A program made the position numbers and the translations under genes. Shown piece by piece: positions 9,193-17,462 of a DNA stretch of 64,000 bases. The first letter of the stretch is position 1, and every line of letters begins with the position of its first letter. The stretch covers positions 62,001-126,000 of the forward strand of contig JAITSV010000034.1 of the NCBI GenBank assembly GCA_031287575.1, in the 5' to 3' direction. Source of the stretch: Desulfovibrio sp. Lineage in GTDB: Bacteria; Desulfobacterota; Desulfovibrionia; Desulfovibrionales; Desulfovibrionaceae. The notes beneath the pieces were generated by a model. It had not been told where the DNA came from and ran no database searches. It worked only from the letters and a program-made list of their open reading frames with translations.

Positions 9193-9996
9193 ATGACTCC
9201 CGCCGCCCACCCCGTCGACTTCGCCCCGCCCGGCATGTCCGAGATGTTCTGCCTCTCCGGCAGGACCGCGTTGATCACCGGCGGCAATTCAGGCCTGGGC
9301 GAGGCAATGGCCACGGCACTGGGGCTTGCCGGGGCGCGCGTGCTGCTGCTGGCCCGCCGTCGGCCCGAACTGGACGAAACGGCGGCCCGGCTCGCCACCC
9401 TCGGCATCGAGGCCCTGACCCTCTCCGCCGACCTCGCCGACCCCGGCGCCCTCGCCGCCTGCGCGGCACAAGCCCTCGACCTGTCGGGCCGGGTGGACAT
9501 CCTGGTCAACGCGGCGGGCGTCAACCTGCGCCAGCCGTTCGAGGACATCACCCCCGAAACATGGCAACGCCAGATCAACCTGCACCTTTCCGCACCGTTC
9601 TTCCTCGTCCAGGCGCTGGCCCCCGGCATGCGCGAACGCGGCTGGGGCCGCATCATCAACATGGCCTCCCTGCAATCGTACCGGGCCATGCCCCGCAGCG
9701 CGCCCTACGGCGCGGCCAAGGGCGGCATCGTGCAGCTTACCCGCGCCATGGCCCAGGCATGGGGACCGTACGGCATCACCTGCAACGCCATCGGCCCCGG
9801 CTTTTTCCCCACCGCGCTCACCGCGCCGGTATTCGACGACCCGGACACCGTGGCCCGCCATGCGGCGCAAACCTGCCTTGGGCGCAACGGGCGCATGGAG
9901 GACCTGCACGGCCTGACCATATTTCTCGCAAGCAACGCATCCTCGTACGTCACCGGACAAACGATCATGCTCGATGGTGGATTCACGGCGAAATGA
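9193..9996 (+). CDS. Short-chain dehydrogenase/reductase
   Basis: 267-aa classical SDR, NAD(P)-dependent alcohol/ketone oxidoreductase. Seen are the cofactor loop TGGNSGLG (29-36), NAAG (106-109), the catalytic S159, and Y172-x3-K176 (YGAAK). Overall similarity is to gluconate 5-dehydrogenase/3-oxoacyl reductase-like members. The N-terminus has about 20 extra residues before the Rossmann fold. The ATG follows GGGAGGCAGG. It lies first in the block driven by the sigma54 promoter at 8846, 78 bp before the transporter binding protein, so a role in oxidising or reducing the imported compound or its product is likely. The true substrate cannot be read from sequence. Confidence 0.85.
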   Translation: MTPAAHPVDFAPPGMSEMFCLSGRTALITGGNSGLGEAMATALGLAGARVLLLARRRPELDETAARLATLGIEALTLSADLADPGALAACAAQALDLSGRVDILVNAAGVNLRQPFEDITPETWQRQINLHLSAPFFLVQALAPGMRERGWGRIINMASLQSYRAMPRSAPYGAAKGGIVQLTRAMAQAWGPYGITCNAIGPGFFPTALTAPVFDDPDTVARHAAQTCLGRNGRMEDLHGLTIFLASNASSYVTGQTIMLDGGFTAK

Positions 9997-10074
9997 CTGA
10001 TGTTTTCCTGTGTCAGACGGCTCCGTCCCGGCTTCATGTGACAATTTCACAGAACAGCAACCGCGAGGTCGTAC

Positions 10075-11157
10075 ATGAAAAAACGTCTAGCCACTGCCCT
10101 TGTATTCCTCCTTGCCGGCGCCTTCATGGCCGCCGGCCTCACCCCCCTCTGCGCCAGCGCCGCGGACAAGCCTGAAATCCGCACCAGCGCGCAACCCTGT
10201 CTGCACGGCATGCCGCTGTGGTACGCGGAAAAGGCCGGCTGGCTCGCCAATGCCCCGTTCACCAACACGTTCATGCTGTTCGCCTCGGGTGCGCCCCAGG
10301 TGGAAGCGCTGGCCGCGGACCAGTGGGACGTGGGGGCCATGGGCGCCCTGCCCACCATGATGGCCAGCATGCGCTACGGCTACAAGTTCATCGGCATTTC
10401 CAACGACGAATCGGAAACCAACGACCTGTGGGTGCGCCCCGATTCGCCGCTGCTGAAGAACAAGGGCGCCAACCCCAAGTTCCCCGACATCTACGGCAGT
10501 CCCGCCGACTGGAAGGGCAAGAAGGTGCTGGCCACCACCGTGTCCACCGGCCATTACGCCCTCACCGCCACCCTCGCCGTGCTGGGCATGAAGGACACCG
10601 ACGTCGCGCTGGTGCACATGGAGCAGGGGCAGGCCGTCACCGCGTTCAACGCGGGCGAAGGCGACGTGATCCAGCTGTGGGCTCCGTTCAGCTACATCGC
10701 CGAGGCCAAGGGCTGGAAAAAGGTCTCCTCGGGCAGCAAGGCCGGAGTGGTCATCCTGGGCGGCATCGGCGTGCGCAAGGAGTTTGCCGAAAAGTTCCCC
10801 GACCTCGTGGTGGACTGGCTGGACGTGTACATGCGCGGCGTCGAGATGATGAAGAACGAGCCCGGCAAAAGCGTGGACCCGCTGCTGAACTACTTCACCG
10901 GCTACTGCGGGCTGGAACTGACCCGCGACCAGGTTGAGAAGGAGTTCAAGTACCGCCCCCTGTACGACGTGAACGAACAGGTGCGCCTGCTGGAAGACCC
11001 GGCCAGGACGGCCGCGTGGATGGACGGCGTGGCCAAGTTCATGCTCACCCAGGGCCGCATCACCGCCAAGGAATACGACCGTTACGTCAAGAGCAACTAC
11101 GGCATCGACCCGTCGTTCATGAAGAAGCTGGCCGAACGCCGCGCCGCGGCGAAGTAG
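10075..11157 (+). CDS. ABC transporter periplasmic binding protein, taurine/sulfonate (SsuA/TauA/NMT1) type
   Basis: 360 aa with a clear Sec signal peptide: basic MKKRLA, hydrophobic core, and a likely cut after ASA near residue 30. The mature part resembles the SsuA/TauA/NMT1-like solute-binding fold, for example PLWYAEKAGW near the start and the alternating two-lobe pattern. It should bind the substrate in the periplasm for the permeases encoded next. A perfect 14-bp hairpin lies just after the stop, which would favour high binding-protein yield relative to the membrane genes. Ligand identity is inferred from the neighbouring sulfonate-lyase-like enzyme; taurine, isethionate or dihydroxypropanesulfonate are possible. 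Confidence 0.85.
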   Translation: MKKRLATALVFLLAGAFMAAGLTPLCASAADKPEIRTSAQPCLHGMPLWYAEKAGWLANAPFTNTFMLFASGAPQVEALAADQWDVGAMGALPTMMASMRYGYKFIGISNDESETNDLWVRPDSPLLKNKGANPKFPDIYGSPADWKGKKVLATTVSTGHYALTATLAVLGMKDTDVALVHMEQGQAVTAFNAGEGDVIQLWAPFSYIAEAKGWKKVSSGSKAGVVILGGIGVRKEFAEKFPDLVVDWLDVYMRGVEMMKNEPGKSVDPLLNYFTGYCGLELTRDQVEKEFKYRPLYDVNEQVRLLEDPARTAAWMDGVAKFMLTQGRITAKEYDRYVKSNYGIDPSFMKKLAERRAAAK

Positions 11158-11171
11158 CGACGCAACCTCCG

Positions 11172-11202
11172 CCGTCCTCCGGCGCATGGCGCCGGAGGAC
11201 GG
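11172..11202 (+). other. Strong mRNA hairpin after the binding-protein gene
   Basis: Perfect 14-bp stem (11172-11185 with 11189-11202) with a 3-nt loop and no T-run. Its position between a binding-protein gene and its permease gene fits a 3'-end stabiliser or partial terminator. Confidence 0.6.
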
Positions 11203-11292
11203 TTCCGGAGGATGGTGCGACGCCCCGAGCGACAGGGGCCGCCCGGCAGGGAACCCCGTCGCCTCCCTTCCCTCGCGCGACAGGAGTCTAGC

Positions 11293-12132
11293 ATGCAGAC
11301 AACCACAGACGACGCATCGAGCACCGTATCGCTGGAAGTCGAAAAGACCGGCTATCTGGCCGCCGCCGCCCGCGAACACTGGATATCCGTCGTCAGCCTG
11401 ATCCTTTTCCTGATCATCTGGGAACTGATCTGCCGGTTCGAAATCATCGGCCCCTACCAGTTGGTTCCCCCGTCCGAAATCCTCGGCGTCTTCGTGGACA
11501 AGTTGTCCGAGCCCAACCCCGACGGCGCGCTGTTGCAGCAGCACGCCTGGGCCAGCCTGTCGCTGGCGCTGGCCGGATTCGGGGCGGCGGTCTGCATCGG
11601 CGTGCCGCTGGGGCTGCTGATGGGCTGGTACAAACCGGTCAACCTGCTGGTGCGCCCGCTGTTCGACGCGGTGCGTCCCATTCCGCCCATCGCCTGGATA
11701 CCCATCGCCATCCTGTGGCTGGGCATCGGCATCCATGCCAAGGCGTTCATCATCTTTCTGGCGGCGTTCGTGCCCTGCGTGATCAACTCGTACACGGGCA
11801 TCCGCCTGACCAATCCGGTGCTGATCCGCGTTGCCCGCATCTACGGTGCCTCCAATTTCGAAACCTTCCGCAAGATCGGCATTCCCTCGGCCATCCCCAT
11901 GGTGTTCACGGGCATCAAGCTGTCGCTCAACGCCGCGTGGACCACCCTGGTGGCGGCCGAACTGCTGGCCGCCTCGCAGGGCCTTGGCTACATGATCCAG
12001 CTTGGCCGCAGGCTGGCCCGCCCGGACATCATCATCGTGGGCATGCTGACCATCGGCCTGCTGGGCGCGCTGATGTCGTGGGGACTGACCAGGATCGAGG
12101 CCCGCTTCGCATCCTCCCGGAGGCTCTCATGA
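11293..12132 (+). CDS. ABC transporter permease 1, TauC/SsuC type
   Basis: 279-aa inner-membrane protein with about six hydrophobic segments. The cytoplasmic coupling loop (EAA-like) is ARIYGASNFETFRKIGIPSA. The start at 11293 is chosen because of AGGAG (11282-11286); an earlier in-frame start would add a charged, non-membrane tail. The stop overlaps the next ATG by 4 bp (ATGA), indicating translational coupling. It is homologous to but clearly different from the second permease, so the channel may be a heterodimer. Confidence 0.87.
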   Translation: MQTTTDDASSTVSLEVEKTGYLAAAAREHWISVVSLILFLIIWELICRFEIIGPYQLVPPSEILGVFVDKLSEPNPDGALLQQHAWASLSLALAGFGAAVCIGVPLGLLMGWYKPVNLLVRPLFDAVRPIPPIAWIPIAILWLGIGIHAKAFIIFLAAFVPCVINSYTGIRLTNPVLIRVARIYGASNFETFRKIGIPSAIPMVFTGIKLSLNAAWTTLVAAELLAASQGLGYMIQLGRRLARPDIIIVGMLTIGLLGALMSWGLTRIEARFASSRRLS

Positions 12133-12911
12133 TCGGTCGACTCGGCAAGCGGCTGCTGCCCGCCGCCCTCACCACCGGATCGCTGCTGGCCTTCGTGGCG
12201 TTCTGGCAGTTGGTCTCGCTGTACACAAATCCCGACTTCCTGCCCTCGCCGGGGCGCGTCTGGGACGAGGCCGTGCGCCTGTTCCACACCCCCGTGGGCG
12301 GCAAGGACATCTTCACCCACGTGGGCTTCAGCCTCAGGCGCGTGCTCACCGCCTACCTGTGGGCCATCGTGCTGGGGCTGCCGCTGGGCCTGTGCATGGG
12401 CTGGAACCGGACGTGCGAGAAGATCGTCTCACCCATCTTCGAACTGCTGCGGCCCATCCCGCCCATCGCCTGGATACCCATCGCCATCCTGTGGCTGGGC
12501 GTGGCCGAAGGCTCCAAGGTATTCATCTGTTTCGTGGGTTCCTTCGTCATCCTGGTGCTGAACTCGTACACCGGCATGCGCTACGTGGACCCGTTGCTCA
12601 TCGACGCGGCCCGCTCGTTCGGAGCATCGCGCAGGCAACAGTTCTTCAACGTGGCCGTGCCCGCGTGCCTGCCCTCCATCTTCGCCGGGCTGCAGAACGC
12701 GCTGTCCATGGCCTGGATGTGCGTGCTGGCGGCGGAACTGGTGGGCGCACGCGAGGGCGTGGGGTTCATCATCATCCAGGGCATGGACCTGAACCGGCCC
12801 CCCATGATCCTCGTGGGCATGATCCTGATCGGCATCGTGGGCTCGCTGCTGGCGGCCTCGCTGCGCTGGGCGGAACGGGCGCTGTGTCCCTGGCGGAGGG
12901 AACTCGTATGA
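12129..12911 (+). CDS. ABC transporter permease 2, TauC/SsuC type
   Basis: 260-aa membrane component, paralogous to the preceding permease: both contain RPIPPIAWIPIAILWLG. The coupling loop is DAARSFGASRRQQFFNVAVP. The ATG overlaps the upstream TGA, and its own TGA overlaps the next ATG (12908), so four transporter genes are read as a coupled unit. Most taurine-type importers use one permease gene as a homodimer; two distinct copies are unusual. Confidence 0.87.
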   Translation: MIGRLGKRLLPAALTTGSLLAFVAFWQLVSLYTNPDFLPSPGRVWDEAVRLFHTPVGGKDIFTHVGFSLRRVLTAYLWAIVLGLPLGLCMGWNRTCEKIVSPIFELLRPIPPIAWIPIAILWLGVAEGSKVFICFVGSFVILVLNSYTGMRYVDPLLIDAARSFGASRRQQFFNVAVPACLPSIFAGLQNALSMAWMCVLAAELVGAREGVGFIIIQGMDLNRPPMILVGMILIGIVGSLLAASLRWAERALCPWRRELV

Positions 12912-13675
12912 CGGAACAGACTGCCAAGATCGAATGTCGCGACCTGTCCAAGGCCTTTCACGTGCCGGGGCAGGACCAGCGGCTGCTGGTTCTCGACCGC
13001 GTGACGCTGACGGTGCGTGAAAACGAGTTCCTGGTCGTCCTGGGGCCGGGCCAGTGCGGCAAGACCGTGCTGCTCAACTGCATCGCCGGGCTCATCGAAC
13101 CCTCGGCCGGGCAGGTGCTGCTGGACGGCGCCCCGATCACCCGGCCGGGGCCGGACCGGGCCATGGTCTTCCAGCGCTACGCCCTGATGCCGTGGAAGAC
13201 CGTGGAGCACAACGTGGCCTTCGGCCTGGCCGTGCGCGGCGTTCCCGTGAAGGAACGGCTGGCCACGGCCCACCACTACATCGACCTGGTGGGGCTGAAG
13301 GGCTTTGAAAAGGCCTACCCGGAGCAGCTTTCCGGCGGCATGAAGCAGCGCGTGGGCATCGCCCGCGCCTACGCCAACGCCCCGGACATCCTGCTCATGG
13401 ACGAGCCCTTCGGAGCCCTGGACGCCCAGACCCGCTACGCCATGGAACAGGACCTGCGCTCCATCTGGGAAAAGGACAAGCGCACGGTCATCTTCGTCAC
13501 CAACAACATCGAAGAGGCCATCTACCTGGGCGACAGGATACTGGTCATGTCCGTGCTGCCGGGCAGGGTGAAGGCGGAATACACCATCGACATCCCCTCG
13601 CCGCGCAACTACACCGACCCTGCTTTTCTCACCTACAGAAAGCAGATCTCCAACGCCACGGACCTTTCCCTATAG
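12908..13675 (+). CDS. ABC transporter ATPase 1, TauB/SsuB type, altered switch histidine
   Basis: 255-aa nucleotide-binding subunit. Walker A is GPGQCGKT (46-53), with Q where Ser/Gly is usual; the signature is LSGGM (141-145); Walker B ends in D165-E166. The switch (H-loop) histidine, normally in FVTHD, is N199 in FVTNN. The ATG overlaps the permease stop (ATGA). Its intact signature but altered H-loop mirrors the opposite pattern in the next ATPase, suggesting the two pair as a heterodimer. Confidence 0.9.
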   Translation: MTEQTAKIECRDLSKAFHVPGQDQRLLVLDRVTLTVRENEFLVVLGPGQCGKTVLLNCIAGLIEPSAGQVLLDGAPITRPGPDRAMVFQRYALMPWKTVEHNVAFGLAVRGVPVKERLATAHHYIDLVGLKGFEKAYPEQLSGGMKQRVGIARAYANAPDILLMDEPFGALDAQTRYAMEQDLRSIWEKDKRTVIFVTNNIEEAIYLGDRILVMSVLPGRVKAEYTIDIPSPRNYTDPAFLTYRKQISNATDLSL

Positions 13676-13685
13676 GAGACATGTC

Positions 13686-14459
13686 ATGGAGACTGCCGCC
13701 ACGTATCCCTACGCAGAAAACCGCAAGATCAAGGTGCAGGTGGAAAACCTCACCAAGTGTTACGGCGACCTGCTGGTGCTCGACAAGATCAACTTCGACA
13801 TCTACCAGGGCGAGCTGCTGTGCATCGTGGGCCCCACGGGCTGCGGCAAGACCACGTTCCTGAACTGTCTTTCGCAGTTCATCCCCATGACCGAAGGCTC
13901 CATCCTGGTGGACGGCGTGCCCGCCTCGCCGGAGATCCACAACATCGCCTTCGTGTTCCAGGAGGTTTCCGCCATTCCCTGGCTGACGGTGGAGGACAAC
14001 ATCCGCTTCGGCCTGCGCATCAAGCGCCTGCCCGAGGCGGAGATAGAGCGGCGCACCGAGCGCATGCTCGACCTCGTGGGGCTGCGCAAATACCGCACCT
14101 ACTATCCGCAGCAGCTTTCCGCCAGCATGGAGCAACGCGTGGTCATCGCGCGCAACTTCGCCATCAACCCCGACCTGTTGCTGATGGACGAGCCTTACGG
14201 CCAGCTGGACGTCAAGCTGCGCTACTACCTGGAGGACGAGCTGATCCGCATCTGGAAGGAACTGGGCAGCACGGTGGCCTTCATCACCCACAACATCGAA
14301 GAGGCCATCTATCTCGCGGAGCGCATCCTGATCCTGTCGCCCAAGCCCTCGACCATCAAGGAAGAGGTCATCGTGGACCTGCCGCGCCCCCGCCAGTACG
14401 ACGACCCCGAGTTCGTCCGGCTGCGCGAGTACGTGACCGAACGCATCAAGTGGTGGTAG
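13686..14459 (+). CDS. ABC transporter ATPase 2, TauB/SsuB type, degenerate signature motif
   Basis: 257-aa nucleotide-binding subunit, 10 bp after ATPase 1 with TAGGAGACATG leading to the start. Walker A GPTGCGKT (49-56), Walker B D168-E169 and switch histidine H202 are normal, but the ABC signature reads LSASM (144-148) instead of LSGG. In the head-to-tail dimer this signature faces the nucleotide site of ATPase 1, whose H-loop is also altered. One composite ATP site would then be degenerate and the other intact. Confidence 0.9.
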   Translation: METAATYPYAENRKIKVQVENLTKCYGDLLVLDKINFDIYQGELLCIVGPTGCGKTTFLNCLSQFIPMTEGSILVDGVPASPEIHNIAFVFQEVSAIPWLTVEDNIRFGLRIKRLPEAEIERRTERMLDLVGLRKYRTYYPQQLSASMEQRVVIARNFAINPDLLLMDEPYGQLDVKLRYYLEDELIRIWKELGSTVAFITHNIEEAIYLAERILILSPKPSTIKEEVIVDLPRPRQYDDPEFVRLREYVTERIKWW

Positions 14460-14691
14460 GCCGCCCGTCGCCCGCTCGCCCGCCCGTCGCATGGACGGAT
14501 GGCGGGCGGGTGGACGACGGCCCGCCACCATTCCCCGTTCATGGCGATCTTTTTCGCCCGTGCCGTCCCCTCCGGCCCCCCTTTGGCCCGCTTGGCCTCA
14601 TCGCCGGCCCGCCTGATTCCGGGAAGCATCGGGTGCAACGTCAAACCGGGCCCGCGCACAGCGCGGGCACTACCCGCCAAGGAGAAACGTC

Positions 14692-15552
14692 ATGCATATC
14701 GGATTCATCGGCGCAGGGCTGATGGGTGGACCGCTGGCCCGCAACCTCATCCGGGCCGGAAAGGACGTGCTGGTCTACGACCTGAGCGCCGAGGCCGCCG
14801 CGCGCACCGCCGCCGCGGGCCCCACCGGGCGCACCGCCGCCGCGCTGGCCGACCTGGCCGGATGCGACATGGTGTTCACCAGCCTGCCCCTGCCCGCCCA
14901 CGTGGAAGGGGTGATGCTGGGCGACGGCGGCCTGCTGCAACGCCTGAAGCCCGGCGCCATCCACGTGGAGCTGAGTACCATCGATCCGCTGACCTCGGCC
15001 AGGCTGGAGGCCGCCGCCAAGGCCAAAGGGTGCGCCTTTCTGCAATGCACCCTGGGCAAGACGCCCGCCCACGCGGAAAAGGCCGAGGAACCCATGTTCG
15101 TCGGCGGCGACCGGGCCGTGTTCGACAGCCTGGCCGACATCTGGCCGATCATCGGCAGCCAGGCCTACTACATGGGTGGCGTGGCCGCATCGTGCGCGGT
15201 CAAGCTGATCAGCAACATGGTGGGCATGACCAACCTGGCCGTGCTGGCCGAGGGACTGCGCATCGGCGAAAAGGCCGGCATCGAGCGCGGCGCGCTCGTC
15301 GCGCTGTTGCAGGACACGGGCGCGCGCAGCTTCCAGATGGACGTGCGCGGCCCGTGGATCGCCGCCGACGACTACGTCAACCGCTTCGGCCTGGACCTCG
15401 CCCTGAAGGACGTGCGCCTGGGCTGCGAGATGGCCGCCGCCTGGGGCATGAAGATCCCGGCCATGTCCGCCGCGCTGGACACCTTCCGGCGCGCCAGCGC
15501 CGCCGGACTCGGCCGCGAGGACTGCAACGCCGTGTACAAGGTGACCGAATAG
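14692..15552 (+). CDS. 3-hydroxyisobutyrate dehydrogenase-family reductase, sulfolactaldehyde-reductase-like
   Basis: 286-aa beta-hydroxyacid dehydrogenase with an N-terminal Rossmann loop GAGLMGGP (7-14) and catalytic K171. Where typical 3-hydroxyisobutyrate dehydrogenases have a PVSGG loop, this protein has LGKTPAHA (121-128), resembling VGRTSANA of E. coli YihU (sulfolactaldehyde reductase) by memory. The YihU sulfonate contacts R123, N174 and S178 would be K123, S174 and G178 here, so the match is partial. The start follows AAGGAG. It probably interconverts an acidic aldehyde and its hydroxy form, perhaps the sulfonate substrate of the lyase. The function is inferred from context. Confidence 0.78.
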   Translation: MHIGFIGAGLMGGPLARNLIRAGKDVLVYDLSAEAAARTAAAGPTGRTAAALADLAGCDMVFTSLPLPAHVEGVMLGDGGLLQRLKPGAIHVELSTIDPLTSARLEAAAKAKGCAFLQCTLGKTPAHAEKAEEPMFVGGDRAVFDSLADIWPIIGSQAYYMGGVAASCAVKLISNMVGMTNLAVLAEGLRIGEKAGIERGALVALLQDTGARSFQMDVRGPWIAADDYVNRFGLDLALKDVRLGCEMAAAWGMKIPAMSAALDTFRRASAAGLGREDCNAVYKVTE

Positions 15553-15590
15553 TCACGGACCGGAGCGGCAACGCCCCCCTCCGCCTTCCA

Positions 15591-15620
15591 TTGGCCTCCA
15601 TGGGCCTCCATGGGCCTCCG
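15591..15620. repeat. Three 10-bp tandem repeats before the aldehyde dehydrogenase gene
   Basis: GGCCTCCATG-type units repeat three times (15591-15600, 15601-15610, 15611-15620), ending 28 bp before the ATG. The ribosome-binding site AGAGGA lies after them. Confidence 0.5.
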
Positions 15621-15648
15621 AACCATCCGGAACTTAAGAGGAACTAAC

Positions 15649-17103
15649 ATGTTGAGCAATCCCGAATTGATGCGTCAGACATGCTACATCGACGGCGCGT
15701 GGGTCGGGGCCGACGGCGGTGCCACCATCCCCGTGCACAACCCCGCCAACAACGCCCTGCTGGGCACCGTGCCCGCCTGCGGCAAGGCGGAAACCGCCCG
15801 CGCCATCGCGGCGGCGGCCCGCGCTTGGCCGGAATGGCGGGCCATGACCGCCTTGCAGCGGGCGGACATCATGCTGCGCTGGCGCGACCTGATCATGCAG
15901 AACCAGGACGATCTGGCGAAGCTGATGACCCAGGAACAGGGCAAACCCCTGCCCGAGGCGCGCGGCGAAATCGGCTTCGCGTGCAGCTTCCTGCGCTGGT
16001 TCGCCGAGGAAGCCCGCCGCATGTACGGCGAGGTGGTGCCCGCCCCGTGGAAGGGCAAGCGCATCATGGTCACCCGCGAGCCGGTGGGGGTGGTGGGCAT
16101 CATCACCCCGTGGAACTTCCCCACGGCCATGATCGGCCGCAAGGTGGGCGCGGCCTTCGCCGCCGGGTGCCCCGTTGTCATCAAGCCCGCCAGCCAGACC
16201 CCGTATTCCGCGCTGGCCCTGGCCGGGCTGGCCGAACAGGCGGGCGTGCCCAAGGGCGTGTTCAACGTGCTTACCGGCTCGGCCCGTGAAATCGGCGCCG
16301 AACTGACCGGCAACCCCGCCGTGCGCAAGGTGAGCTTCACCGGTTCCACCGAGGTGGGCAAGGAACTGATCCGCCAGTGCGCCTCCACGGTGAAGAAGGT
16401 GTCCATGGAGCTTGGCGGCAACGCACCGTTCCTCATCTTCGACGACGCGGATGTCGACCTGGCCATCACGGGAGCCATGGCCAGCAAGTACCGCAACACC
16501 GGCCAGACCTGCATCTGCGCCAACCGCTTCTACGTGCAGGAAGGCGTGTACGACCTGTTCGTGCAGAAGCTGGCCGTGGCCGTTTCCGGCCTGAAGGTGG
16601 GCAACGGACTGGACGACGGCGTGACCCAGGGCCCGCTCATCGACGGCAAGGCGCTGGTCAAGGTGGAATCGCAGGTCAAGGACGCCCTGGCCAAGGGCGG
16701 CACCCTGGTCTGCGGCGGCCACCGGCACAGCCTGGGCGGCAACTTCTTCGAGCCCACGGTCATCGCCGGGGCCACCCCGGGCATGGCCTTCGCAAAGGAA
16801 GAAACCTTCGGGCCGCTGGCCCCGGTCTTCCGCTTCAAGACCGAGGCCGAAGCCATCGCCATGGCCAACGACACGGAATTCGGCCTGGCTGCCTATGCCT
16901 ACACCCGCGACCTCGGGACCGCCTTCCGCGTGTCCGAGGCGCTGGAATACGGGCTGGTGGGCATCAACGAAAGCCTCATTTCCACCTGCGAGGCCCCCTT
17001 TGGCGGCGTGAAGGAAAGCGGCATGGGGCGCGAAGGATCACGCCACGGCCTCGATGACTACACGGTGATCAAGTACACCTGCATAGGCGGTCTGGACGGC
17101 TAG
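15649..17103 (+). CDS. Aldehyde dehydrogenase, succinate-semialdehyde (GabD) type
   Basis: 484-aa NAD(P)-dependent aldehyde dehydrogenase. The catalytic thiol is C288 (GQTCIC) and the general base E254 (MELGGN); TPWNFP and FTGSTEVG are the cofactor motifs. R164 (in MIGRK) and the Arg of KYRN correspond to residues that hold the acid group in succinate-semialdehyde dehydrogenases, so an aldehyde with a negative charge (carboxylate or sulfonate) is plausible. A second cysteine at 290 could form a redox switch with C288. AGAGGA precedes the ATG; an in-frame ATG 39 bp earlier lies in the repeat. It may oxidise sulfolactaldehyde, sulfoacetaldehyde or the carbon product of the lyase. Confidence 0.88.
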   Translation: MLSNPELMRQTCYIDGAWVGADGGATIPVHNPANNALLGTVPACGKAETARAIAAAARAWPEWRAMTALQRADIMLRWRDLIMQNQDDLAKLMTQEQGKPLPEARGEIGFACSFLRWFAEEARRMYGEVVPAPWKGKRIMVTREPVGVVGIITPWNFPTAMIGRKVGAAFAAGCPVVIKPASQTPYSALALAGLAEQAGVPKGVFNVLTGSAREIGAELTGNPAVRKVSFTGSTEVGKELIRQCASTVKKVSMELGGNAPFLIFDDADVDLAITGAMASKYRNTGQTCICANRFYVQEGVYDLFVQKLAVAVSGLKVGNGLDDGVTQGPLIDGKALVKVESQVKDALAKGGTLVCGGHRHSLGGNFFEPTVIAGATPGMAFAKEETFGPLAPVFRFKTEAEAIAMANDTEFGLAAYAYTRDLGTAFRVSEALEYGLVGINESLISTCEAPFGGVKESGMGREGSRHGLDDYTVIKYTCIGGLDG

Positions 17104-17291
17104 GGACAGTCCTGGCCGTGGCCGCGCGGGGTCGCAACGCCGGGATGGCGGCCCCGCGCCGGATGGCACCCACGGCCCTGCCGTCGTGTGATCCGCTGGC
17201 CGGGCATGCGAAGCGACGCGCATGCCCGGCCCCCTTGTCCGGGGGACCTGTCGCCCGGCGGCCCCGCACCGCCGGAGGGAGCCCCGCGGGG

Positions 17292-17350
17292 CGGGCGCGC
17301 CTGCATGCTGGCCCGTGGAGGGCGCGCCCGTCTTTCCTTCCCCCCGGCCT
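17292..17350 (+). terminator. Possible terminator after the aldehyde dehydrogenase
   Basis: Perfect 10-bp repeat (17292-17301 with 17331-17340) around a 29-nt loop, then TCTTTCCTTC. It is the only recognisable structure in the 359-bp gap 17104-17462, which otherwise shows nothing coding. Confidence 0.35.
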
Positions 17351-17462
17351 TGGCCTATACCAGCCCCATGGCAGAGCGGAATCGCCGCCACCGCCCCCCC
17401 GACCATGCCCCATCTCCAGGCGCCGGGCGGAGAACGGCCGGACCCTCCGCCAAGGGAGCGAC

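Noticed and set aside
8672..9196. Open frame of 174 codons in the gap before the SDR gene
   Set aside because: Codon use and amino acid pattern are unlike neighbours, another open frame overlaps it, and a sigma54 promoter lies inside.
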